DNA of 64,000 bases from Bryopsis sp. KO-2023 (Eukaryota; Chlorophyta; Ulvophyceae; Bryopsidales; Bryopsidaceae). A program made the translations under genes and the position numbers. The stretch lies in the NCBI GenBank assembly GCA_030272585.1, contig BSYQ01000005.1:2480001-2544000 (forward strand), read 5' to 3'. Numbering within the stretch: the first letter of the stretch is position 1; every line of letters starts with the position of its first letter. The notes under the pieces are model-generated. The model was not told where the DNA came from. It ran no database searches and saw only the letters and a program-made list of their open reading frames with translations. Shown piece after piece: positions 47,397 to 58,200 of the stretch.

Positions 47397-50300
47397 CTAG
47401 AATCCGCCACCTCCCATCATGTCGGGGGAAGGAGCTGCTGGTGCTGCCGACTCTGGCTCAGGAATCTCAGTGACAACCACGTCTGCCGTAAGGAAGGTCT
47501 TAGCAACGGAGCAGGCATTCTCCAAAGCGCACCTAACCACCTTGGCAGGATCGATAATACCAGCCGCCATCAAATCCTCGTAAGTCCCTGTCGCTGCGTT
47601 GTAGCCCACATTAGGATTGTCCGATTCCAAAACCTTCTCCATCACGACGGAGCCGTTCACACCAGCGTTGCTGGCAATCAGTTTCAGGGGGTAGGACAAG
47701 GCTTTCTTGACGATGTTGGCTCCGACCTTTTGCTCTTCGTTGTCCAGGGTTTCCTTGATTTCGTCAACTTTGTCGGCCAATCTCAGCAGAGTGCAACCAC
47801 CACCGACGACAATGCCTTCCTCGACAGCAGCCTTGGTGGCATTGAGGGCGTCTTCCACTCGGAGCTTCTTTTCCTTGAGTTCGGTTTCTGTGTTGGCACC
47901 CACCTTTGCGCATCGAAAAATAAACCCCTCAATAACACAAAGTTACCAGACACACACATACACAGCCCAGCTCGGCCCAGCCACCACCTGATATTTTTGA
48001 TCAAAAAATTCGTGATTCCTGGCATGGAATAAACGACTCGCCAGAAGAGAAAAAACACCATTTTTTCAACTGTGCATGCACCGGACTGTTCTCAGCATCG
48101 AGCCGAACGCAAAACCAGCGGCAGCTTTTTCCACAAAAGTTGTTGCAAGATTGCTAGGACCGACCCTAAGTTCCGATCCATAACAAAAAAAAACCCACCT
48201 GGATGATCGCAACACCTCCGGAGAGCCTGGCGATTCGCTCCTGGAGCTTTTCTTTCTCGTATTCCTGCTCAGTGTTTGCCAGCAGAGTTTTGATTTGCTG
48301 CACACGGGCATCGATTTCCCCCTGGGTTTTCCCGTCACCGACGATGGTGCAGTTTTCCTTGGAAACTTCGACCTTAGAGGCGATTCCGAACACCTCCTCA
48401 CCCTGAGCTTTGTCCAGCGACACTCCAAGCTCATCTTTCACGAGCTGAGCTCCGGTCAAAATAGCGATATCCTCGAGGTACTGGGTTCGACGCTCACCGA
48501 ATCCAGGGGCTTTGACTGCCACCACCTGAACAGTTTTTTCCCGTGGAGGAGGGGCGATCGTGAGGAAATCGTGATGGATAAATTTACAACATAATGGTTT
48601 TGAAAAACTCACTGGTGATCTTTTCCAGGACAAAAGTATATGTCAAGTGCCTGTTCAAAAAGCTCAGACTCTTATTTTGGTCCAGAAAAGCATAGGAGGG
48701 GTATATTGTGTGTACATTCCACTGCATTTTCTTTTAAATCCATCTGATACATTCTGCTCCCAACAGTTTTTCATTATATTCGTTATCCTATCTTGATTTG
48801 CCCTAGTTCCGGAAGGGTGATGCTGGAGATAGGGGTAAAAAAATTCCAGATCCCCATGACTGGAAGAGGGGATGTTATATCAACCCCTTTTCCTCCTCGA
48901 AAAGGGGTTGATATAACCACTCCTTCACAGTTTTGAGGCTCTGTTATGGATGTGGAAAACAATGCGTTGAAAGTATCAATCTTCAGTGGAAATTCTTGGA
49001 AGTCGAGGATGAGCAGAAAACACACACACACACACCTTTAAGGTTCCCCTGAGCTTGTTGACGACCAAAGTAGCAAGAGCCTCCTGCTCGAGTTCCTCAG
49101 CCATCACCAAAAGTGGGTATCCTCCTCGAATGGCAGCCTCGAGCAATCGAACGATGTCACGAGCCGTGGAGATTTTCTTGTCGACCAAGAGCAATCGGCA
49201 TTGATCGTATTCGGTGACCTGATGGACATCCCTCAAAATCTCAACACATTGCAGAAAACCCCCTATTGGTTCCAAAATCACGCTTTGCATTTCATCCTCC
49301 TCTGTTTTTTTTAAGAAGCATCGTAATCAGCGGGGGCTCTCAAGCCTGCACTAACACCCCCTAGGTGTGTTGTTTGATTGAAAAGCATCGGCTCCCTTTA
49401 CACTAAATGCAAATGGAATAATCAAATTAAAGTGGGCGTCGCCAAGTGGTAAGGCAGAGCTTTGTGGCAGCTCTATTCGTGGGTTCAATTCCCATCGTCT
49501 GCCTAACAATTTAGAGCTGCTTCGTGCAAGAGTGTCTTTCTTCAATTTTTTTGTGGTTTTTGGCATTTTTTCCCCCCAATTTTGTTGGGTTGATTGCTCA
49601 CCATGCGCTGGGTGTCGGTCACGAAGTATGGAGAGATGAATCCCCTGTCGAACTGCATTCCTTCCACGACATACATGTTGTCCTCGGCGGTCCTGGACTC
49701 CTCCATGGTGATGGCTCCCTGACGACCCACCTCCTTCATGGCCCCTGCCACGAGATCCCCGGTGGCCTTATCGTTACCCGCCGACACAGCGGCGACGTTC
49801 GCGAGGTCCTCATCAGAAACCTCCGTGGACAGTTTCGCGAGCTCCTTCACCAACGCGGTGGCAGTCTTGTCCATCCCTCGAGTGAGCTGGATGGGGTTCG
49901 CTCCGGCGGCGACGATTTTCATCCCCTCCGCGATAAAGGCGGCCGAGAGGATGGTGGCAGTCGTGGTTCCGTCGCCAGCGATGTCGTTGGTCCTGGAAGC
50001 GGCCTGTCTGACAAGCTTCACTCCGATGTTTTCGACGGGGTCCTCCAGTTCGACCTCCCTCGCCACGGTGACACCGTCGTTGACGATTTTGGGGGAACCA
50101 TACTTCGACTCCAGGACGACATTGCGACCCTGAGCCATATCACGTTGTTCATTCTCATGTTTCCAATTCGAACGATATTATTCCTCCAAAGCGATACCTC
50201 TCCGACGACCCCGTTCCTTTCGTCGAGAGTTTATTTTGGAGCGCTGGATAGAGATTTGAAAGTCAACGAGAAACATGCTGTTGGTTTCTGGGGGGAAAAA

Positions 50301-50779
50301 TTGGGGATTCGTAGAGCGTGGAAAATCCCCTCACCTTCGGCCCCAAGGTTACTCCGACAACAGTGGCAAGCTTGTTTACTCCAGCCTGCATTTGCTTGAG
50401 AGCGTCGCCACTCTCATTGAAGTGCAACTCCTTCGCAGCTCGGCATTTCACGACCCGAGTGCGATTGACAGGCCTGCACGCACAGGAAAAACACCACGTT
50501 CAACCAAAGAAAACGAAACAAAAACGAGGGAGAAGAAAGGTGTTCGTACACGAGCAGGAACTCACCGCAATGTCGCTGGCAAGGAAATCTCGTTTGATCT
50601 GCAGGCACCCCTGCAACCACGCCAACGGAGAGAAACTGCGCTCAGTGCACTGTCAAGGTGGTGTCTGAGTTTGAGATGTCGGTGGAGGTCGCAAAAAGGA
50701 GTGACACGGGTTTCCTTCGAAGTGCTGGGCCGCCGTCAACCCACCTGAGAGGAGCGGTCGCCCTTCCCGCGAGAGACAT
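47397..50779 (-). CDS. CPN60B: Plastid chaperonin-60 beta subunit, 7 exons
   Basis: Folds plastid proteins such as Rubisco in an ATP-driven double ring. Exons (minus): 50779-50745, 50649-50566, 50473-50335, 50129-49602, 49218-49036, 48525-48199, 47903-47397, phases consistent, 600 residues. Residues 1-~50 form a Ser/Arg/Ala-rich transit peptide. The chaperonin follows: [16 protein letters not shown] start, [29 protein letters not shown], the ATP motif [65 protein letters not shown], and a GGGGF end. [11 protein letters not shown] is a feature of the plastid beta type. Introns hold a 19-bp hairpin (48874-48917) and a tRNA-His-like gene on the other strand (49432-49503). The first intron-5 bases are a (GT)n run. 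Confidence 0.94.
48874..48917. repeat. Perfect 19-bp inverted repeat (hairpin)
   Basis: Arms 48874-48892 and 48899-48917 are exact complements with a 6-nt loop (ctcctc). It lies inside the cpn60 intron between exons 5 and 6. The arms (GTTATATCAACCCC...) would make a very stable RNA stem. Confidence 0.9.
49432..49503 (+). tRNA. tRNA-His(GUG)-like gene, organelle/bacterial type
   Basis: 72 nt fold as a cloverleaf: acceptor 7 bp (three G-U pairs), D arm GCC/GGC with GTGG in the loop, anticodon stem GAGCT/AGCTC with loop TTGTGGC (anticodon GUG), 5-nt variable loop, T arm GTGGG-TTCAATT-CCCAT. The discriminator is C73, as in bacterial and plastid tRNA-His; cytosolic tRNA-His has A73. The base at -1 is A, not the encoded G expected with C73, and CCA is not encoded. 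The A-box is poor and the B-box fair. It lies antisense in a cpn60 intron. It is either a working gene of unusual type or a plastid/mitochondrial insert. Confidence 0.6.
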
Positions 50780-51398
50780 GGTTTTGGTTTTTCGAAGAAA
50801 GCGGCGAGGAAAGTCGGCAAAAACGACGAAACGCGAACCGAGCGCTTCAGGAAAAAAGAAAAGAGGATGGACGACGTGAACAGAAGGCGTTCGAGAGAAT
50901 TCTCGAGACGCAACTGCTGCACTTGAGTTTTTTCGGTACGACAGAAACAGGCCGCATGTCTCACCCTCACGAAATTGGATTTTTGTCGGTTGCAAATTGG
51001 ATTTTTTTTCGATTTCGTTAACATTGAAGGGTCCTGGCAAAGCAGCTTCTTTACTCTTTGCTTTCAGCTTTTGGCACAGCAGTTGATTCAGAAGGTAGTT
51101 TCTGGTCCTCAGTTAAAAGTTTCGACTTTTTTCGGGGGAAACAGACAAGCAACTTTTTTAAGGAAGTGAGTGCGTTCATCCTTTTGAAAGTGCTCCTTTC
51201 GGCAAGAGAATGCAAGCCAAACACACAACATAGAGGGAAAAGAAAACTTGTAACACGAGTCCGTTATTCTTTCACCGTCCTTTAGGATTCAAGGTCAACT
51301 AGATGCTAATCACTGAACTAACTCCAACAACTTATTTCAAACCTGCCACTATTTCATAAAACCAAACCCCCCAGTCGGACTAGTTCGTCGCGCGTTCA
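50780..51398. promoter_or_regulatory. Upstream region of cpn60
   Basis: 619 bp between two minus-strand genes; the cpn60 promoter and 5' UTR should lie here. No specific element found. Confidence 0.4.
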
Positions 51399-53875
51399 TC
51401 AAGCAGGAATACATACGTCTCCACGATCATTCAGCCTCAGTCCCTCCTCACAACCGCAAGCAGCGCCGCCATCAATTCGACGAAATGTCGGTTCACACTC
51501 TGCGCAGAGAACTGGCCAGGCGTCAAAAACTCCATCTCGGCACAGTCGACAGTTGGATATCTTCTCCTTGCAGTTCTCGCACGCAAATGGCCATTTGTGG
51601 TCTGGTCTGGTTCGGTAGAATCCTTCCAAACACTTGTCGCAGCCGGTGCGGTCCACGCAATATCCAGGGGAGCAGTTTGCGTCGCAGTCCATGCACTCCA
51701 AATCGAACTCCTTTTGAAAGCGTCCCTCTCCGCACACTTCACCAATAGATTGTTCGCTGATTGGGAGGTCGAGTTCAGGCTGCTGTGCAGTTTGTGCGTC
51801 TGGAATCGTTTCACCCCCACCGAGTCCACCAGCAGGGTTACAGCTCTTCCCATCTTCTCCCAGGAAAAATCCTGCCACGCACTTATCGCACTGGGCCGAA
51901 GTGGCGTCGAAGTTTCCATTGCGGCACGCCGCACAGTTTTCGATGTTGCACTCATAGCACTCGAACGGCCAGAAGTCGTCGCGTCGAGCTGTGAAGAATC
52001 CAGCGTTGCACTCCAAGCAGCCGTCGAAATCAACGCAACCAACTGCGCAGTTTGGATCGCACGTCTCACAGGAGTTATCCATCTTCTTCACAAACTGTCC
52101 CGATTCACAAGTGTCCGCAGGGCTTTCAGGTCGAGATTCCCCATCGAGTGCAACTTCCACATTTCCTTGAACGCCAATTCCGTCGAAGGCAGGATTTCCA
52201 GTCTCTCCATTGTTCTCGATAACCGGCTCAGGGGCAGCAAACTCAAAAGGCAAAGGTTCCAGCGTCGAAGCAAAATCTTCATCTGAAAAAAGACAAGGGA
52301 GCATTTCATGACATTTTCTATTGGCAGACAGGAGCAGCAAAAGTCGTCAAGCACCCAGAACAATTACCAACCTGAAATTTCTGAGCTGAGGTCGACTTCC
52401 ACTGATGGCAGGAACGTTACAACTTCTCCTTCTTCTGTTGGAAGGAAGGTGGTTTCGATGTCGGTATCATCCCCCAGGGTAGTATCCTCCACAACTTGCT
52501 CAACTTCCTTCACGCATTCCGCTCCATTGTCTTCATCAGGGCTTCCCGTGCTTGCCTCATCGGGGCCCAGACTGACAATATTCGTCTCGAAGAAGTCCTG
52601 CTGCTCTGAGGACTTATCTGAGCTTTGATCATCGCTTGGCTGACTCTGAGACAGCACTGGAGATGTTCCGAGGGGCTGAACTCGACTGCAGGCGCCATCG
52701 TTCATCTCGAAACCAGGAGAGCACTCGACGCACACTACGGACGAAGCGTCCAAACTATCGTCCGTGCACGTGATGCAGTTTTGCACAGAGCATGCTCTAC
52801 ATTTCAGCGGTCCGGTGCCCAAAAACGTCGAACCAAAGAATCCATCCCGACAGTCGATGCATCCATCGTAATCCAAGCACGAGCCCGCTTCGCAATTCGG
52901 ATCACAGACGATGCACACGTCTCCACTCTCTGCAAGAAACTCTCCTTCTTTGCAGGTTGGTGCGTCGAAGGGTACCGACTGCACGCTTATTTGTTCGAAG
53001 TTAATATCCTGTGGCAGGGGGAATTCACTGCTTTCGGGGATATCCAACGTTATTGATACGCCAGCAACTCCTGAAGAATCTTCAGAAAGTCCGCTCGGCA
53101 CAAACACACAGGTATTCGTCGCATCATTGAGCTGAAACGGCTCTTGACAAACGCAAGCATCCTTGACTTCGTTCGTCACGAAGTTGCCGTCGCACTCTTC
53201 GCATTGTACCGGTTCCTCAGAAAACACGCCGTCCTTGCACCTTGCACAGTTTGAAATCTGCTCTCGGCAACTGACGCAATCGAAGGGCCAGAGGTCGTCG
53301 ACGCGAGTGCGGTAGAACCCATCCACACACACGTTGCATCCGTAGCCATCCACACATTCTCCAGGACGACAGTTGGTGTCGCAATCCATACACGGACCAT
53401 CTTCTTCCTTTCTGAAGTCCTTCATGAATTGTGCGGGTCCACAAACCTGAAGAAGTCCCCTTCGTCCAGCTGTGGAGAAAGAAAAAAGTGGTTTTAACGT
53501 TCTTCCATTCCAAATATTGCTTGGCGTCTCCACGTGTAACATAGGAATAAATTCCGGCATCCGTCAAATCGATACATATCATCTTGCAGCAGTGTTTGTG
53601 TTGGTGAGGTGCAAGAAAAAGGACGAGAAACAATATCGCCCAGAAGTCGTACCTGTAGCAACCGAGCCGGAGACTGTCCGCAAGGAGTCGTCTGATGTCC
53701 AAAAACCATCAGCCTACAGGCGGAAAACACTGGTCTCTTCATTGCTCGTTGGATCAGCAGGAGTAAGCACCAGGAGAGGATTTTTGGCAGTCTCGCTAGA
53801 GTTTTCGATGATATTCCATACCTGGCCTGCTGCATAGATGAAGACGGAGAGTGTCCAAACAAGGAGCGGGTTCAT
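51399..53875 (-). CDS. Secreted cysteine-rich protein with furin-like repeats, 3 exons
   Basis: Exons 53875-53822, 53446-52372, 52282-51399 (phases 0 and 1) give 670 residues. Residues 1-~17 are a signal peptide (MNPLLVWTLSVFIYAAG). The rest has four Cys-rich modules, each with the order C-MDCD(T/A)NC-x-x-G-x-C-D-GC-x-x-C-x-x-GF(Y/F), then an aromatic 'WPFxC' segment, then NCxxCxDG or NCxxCRNG and CxxCxxxF. Modules 1 and 4 are most alike (FYRTR..WPF). Acidic Ser/Asp/Glu-rich linkers separate them. This is the growth-factor-receptor/furin-like cysteine-rich fold, seen in algal and protist cell-surface proteins. No membrane span or GPI signal follows, so it should be secreted or wall-bound. The ligand is unknown. 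Confidence 0.82.
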
Positions 53876-55289
53876 CGCAGCACGTCTTCTGAATAACTTT
53901 CCTCAGCCAACCGAGCTCTTAACAACGACAGGACAAACAGCGTCTGACGTCTCAGTCGACAACAACAACGTGCTTAGCAGGAGCGAGATGCAAGCGCAAG
54001 CCCGTTGAAAGTCAAACCCGACGGGTGCTACCTTGGAATGTTTTTCGATGCCTGGACCTGCTTTCCTTTTTCCCCCACACCAAACACTGCTCAACCCCTT
54101 GTCGACGACTTGTTTCTGTGTTGCAGAAGCACCGGCAGCATCTGTTTAAGTGGCGAGTGCCGTCGGAGGTGCGCGGTGGAGTTCGCATCGTTCTTTCACG
54201 CGATTGGAAAAGCGACGTCCCAGGAAATTTTCTGAAAATTGAAACGGCTCGAAGCCTTGTGAGACTTTCGATGTCCAGTTCGCGATTGGAGCGTCGCTTG
54301 CGAATAGAGCGTCGCTTGCGACGAGTTTTCTTTTCTGGCATTCGATTACTAGAACTGCGATCTGTTGTAGTGTGGAACTGGAAGCGTCACTTGTGGAATG
54401 TGGGATCTGTGCACGATTCCCCAGCCCGCTTCGGATTTGAGTTTCCTAAACGGAAGACATGCATGTGCGACATGGAACGAGCGCCTCTTTCCCTCCAGAA
54501 ACTCTGGTTTCTGGCAACCTGCGAAACTTGTTGAGTATTCTCGACGCGCAGCCACACCCCGTGATTGCAAAAAATCCTGTGTGGAATACGAAAAAGGTCG
54601 GGAAGTTGCACCTTCTTATTGAGAGCAGGATTTTCCCTCACTGGATTGGGAGCAACTCGTTTGGTTTCATTTTTTCCATTTCATTTTCCATTTGTTTACA
54701 TCGGTTTGTTTTGAAGTTTGGTTTCATAGGCCCCAAACGAAACCAACCTTCTCGGAGCCAGTGTGGAATCGTCAGCAATTACAACCCACGGCTGAGTGGC
54801 CCGTGGGTGGCATTCCTCTTTCTTGATTGAATATTCCAGCACTTTGCTGTGGGTTGTAATTAACTACCTAAATGCTTTATTGGCTCCATTCTGTTGCTGT
54901 CCCACCAGCATTCCAAGAGTTGTGCACAAAATAGTTGCAACCTTGGTTCCGAAGAAAAAGATTTGCCATTGCGGTGCGAGCATTCTTGATCAGTTCATGC
55001 ATTGGGAACCAGGCAAAATATAATTTCATAATTCTTTCAGGATACAGATCCTACCAGATCAACAAATTCACTGCTGGGATCTCCCCAAATGTAGCATCCG
55101 AAACTGTTTACAAAACCACCCCCGCCTATGTATATAGACTTTTCTTTGAACCCACCACACAGAGGTTCGCATTCTTTTTCTCGTTTCAGTTTTTTTCCTT
55201 TTTCCTTTTTCCTTTTTCCTTTTTCCTTTTTCCTTTTTCCTTTTTCCTTGTTTTTTTTTTTTTTTTTTTTCTCAGTCTGCCGCTTTGTT
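53876..55289. other. Intergenic region upstream of the cysteine-rich gene
   Basis: About 1.4 kb. A forward frame of 169 codons (54025-54534) has no family feature. It contains a tandem GAGCGTCGCTTGCGA repeat (two copies near 54291-54325) and the (CCTTTTT)n array. Confidence 0.45.
55197..55250 (+). repeat. (CCTTTTT)n microsatellite
   Basis: About eight copies of a 7-mer. It lies just beyond the stop of the minus-strand 891-residue gene, where it would read (AAAAAGG)n in the 3' UTR. Confidence 0.85.
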
Positions 55290-58200
55290 TCAAACTTCTT
55301 TGAGGGCATTGTTAACCATTCTCGTAATGAACTGGGCTTTTTTGGCAAAGCTCCAGGCGGCATTGTGTTCCAGAGCGTGGGCAGATTGGCGCAAATGACT
55401 GTACATGGGATGATCCTTGGCCACTTTGGAGTCGACCAAATGTTGAATGAACTCCTCCTCCAGCTGTTGGAAGAAATCGAACAAAAAAAATGAAAAAAAC
55501 AGATCAGATAGAAAGAATCAGAATCCTCTTTAAGCTACAGAGGAAACACTTCCTCCGATCGGGATCTTCTCATCATTTCAATTTTGAAAAATAAAATATG
55601 CGAAACCAAGAAAAATAAAACATGCTAAACCAAGGAGGAAAAAAAACAAACAAACATCCCCCCCCCCCCCGGTCCAATTCTATTTGCATACATACATTCA
55701 CATAAATCGAACGACATCACTGTCCAAAACAAAGAAGGGAACCTCTACTCCCACACACGATCAAACAACCATCACCACCACATGCCAAAAATCACCCACA
55801 CACCCACGCACACGAGAATTTTTCAACCAAGCACGCGTACCTTAACGTTTCCAATCAGCCCTTCTCCGAGAAACCTCTTCCCACTGTCCATCCATTTTTT
55901 CCAGCTCTTAAAGTCGCTGAGTCCAATGTGCGCAGCTTCCATGAAGTCTTCTTCGGTGGCCCCAGATCCACACAATCTCAACTGCTCCATGATGTCCTCC
56001 TTATGTCTCATCAAATATTGCCGAGGCGTGACGGTGCGTCTCAATGCGCTCCATGGAGAGGGTTGACTGAAGTTCACCATGTATTGAGGGTCCAACTCCA
56101 ACTGTAAAACACAAAAGAAGGGTCTTTTCTCAAACCCAACCCACGAGAAAAATCCAGGAAAAAATCTGTGGTAAAGATGCTGTTCAATCGTAGAATGGCT
56201 GGCCGCTTCGGTGCGTCGATTACCCGAGGAGCCCACGCAACTGTCCTCATTTCAAGACTTTAACCCCAAAAACATAGATTTGAAAAACAATCGATCGATT
56301 GTTAATCGGGCAAAGTTTCTTGTGTTAAGCAAGTCTATACGTAAACTGACATCGGCCGATCGTATTCAACAGCAGCAGGATCGCCTAACCCTGAAAGGTG
56401 TGCTGTTTTTCCACCGCAACTCACATTCAGCTCCCTCTCGACATCCATCACTTTGTGCTGCGACGGATGTTCGCCGATCTGAGTGTATGCATCGGGGATA
56501 TGATAATCGTCCATGTTCATGGGGGCACCCTCCCACTCCGTCCTCGGAATTTGATCCATCCTGATTTCCAATCCTCGATCGGAAGGCCTTCGGCCTCTGT
56601 CACCACCGCTGCAAAAACCAAAACACACACACGAAGTGAATTGCTCGTTTCTCTTCCTCCAATTTTGACTTTATGTTTCAAGTTCAGGGCAAAACCCCAT
56701 CGCGCGGTCCGCCCCACTGTGCAGATCGAGGGATCTTATCCGAAAACTTGAACTTTTTTCCCCAAAAATCTCGGCATCGCTTCTGTTCAATTGCCCTGGT
56801 CCACAGTGAAAAAATTTCTGTTGCCAGTGGCCATACGGCTAGAATATTCGCCCCCCCAGTCTGACAGCAGTCGAAGAGAAGCTGTTGGATTGGGTTTGAT
56901 CAAAGCCCACATGTCAACTTTTCTTCTTGCTACTTTTTTTTCCTTATCATAAAGGATGCTGAACGAACACTGAGGGGGGGGAACGCATGGCCTTACTCGT
57001 CCATATCGTCAAAGTCCCTCCTGCGTTCTCTGGCAACTTCGTCAGGATCGACGTAAGAGTTTGGATCAAATTCATCGAGACGACCTTCCAATGCCAGTTC
57101 CATAGCTTTTGCACTCCTCTTCAAGGGGAAAAAGAAAAAAAGACCAACAAAAAAGCTGTCAAAGACTGTATCAGATGTCACCCTGGCAATTTGGCTGAAA
57201 GAGAAAGTTCTGGTCAGACATACGGGATCAGACCCAATTTTTTTCAATTCAACAAGAAGAAGGAGAAAGAGTGTGTATGAGAAAAAAAAATTGCGAGGCA
57301 GGAAAAGAGTTCTGAACTAGCTCACTTCATGAAGGGTGTTTTCAAAAAAAGTACTAAGAACTGAAAATAAACAGAAAGAAATGTTTTCTTCTTTTTCTTT
57401 TTTTTTTTTGGGGGGGGGGGGGAGGGGGGGATATTTCACATGCGATCCCAGAATCCTCCAAAAATCACACAAGACTATACAGAGGGGGAAAAAAAGGAGA
57501 GGATAGAAAAATTAGCCTAGGGGATATAAGCATCCACTCACAAAGGCTTTAGCATGTCTATCTTCTTCAGTCTGTCGAGGGCCCCTCGGACGGCCGTACA
57601 TCGCCTGGGTTGCTGACGGCTTCCTCTTTGGTTGCTTTCTTCTACCTGATTCAGAAAAAACACACCTCAAAATTGTAAGAAATCTTTGCAAAAAATCCAC
57701 TACACACTGCATACACAATACACAATACACTGCATGGGATTCATGTTTCTGTCCAAGTGTGTGTGTGCTGCTTCGTTTTTGTTTTCTTGTTTTCATGTTT
57801 TATGACCGGATATTCAAATTCACCTCTGGATCGATCTTCTTCATCCATTTCGGAAGCGTCTCCGGTCCAGCCCAGCCGTTCGGCCAGCTTGCTTTTCAAA
57901 GCGGCCTGCGGAGCTGGACCTGGTCCCTGTGGACCGACCGGCCCAAAGGGTGAAACTTTCTGTGGACCTGGTGATGGAGGTCCTTGCTGATACGGAGATG
58001 GTGAACCTACACAAAAAGAAAAAGGACAAAAAAATGCACAAACTGAAAAAAAATAAAAAAGACAGAAGCTGACTGCCAGACTCCAGATGGATCATAGGCT
58101 GGCGCTGCGTGACGTTATCAATGGGAAAAAAAATAAAATAGAAGATTAATGTGGAGCACTCGTGAAGTAGGTTGCTGTTTCACCACCATTATTATATATA

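Noticed and set aside
54025..54534. 169-codon forward open frame
   Set aside because: No family motif, a composition like non-coding DNA, no good start context and a short tandem repeat inside it.
55197..55250. Telomere-like repeat
   Set aside because: The 7-mer is CCTTTTT, not the plant CCCTAAA type, and it sits inside the chromosome next to genes; it is a microsatellite.
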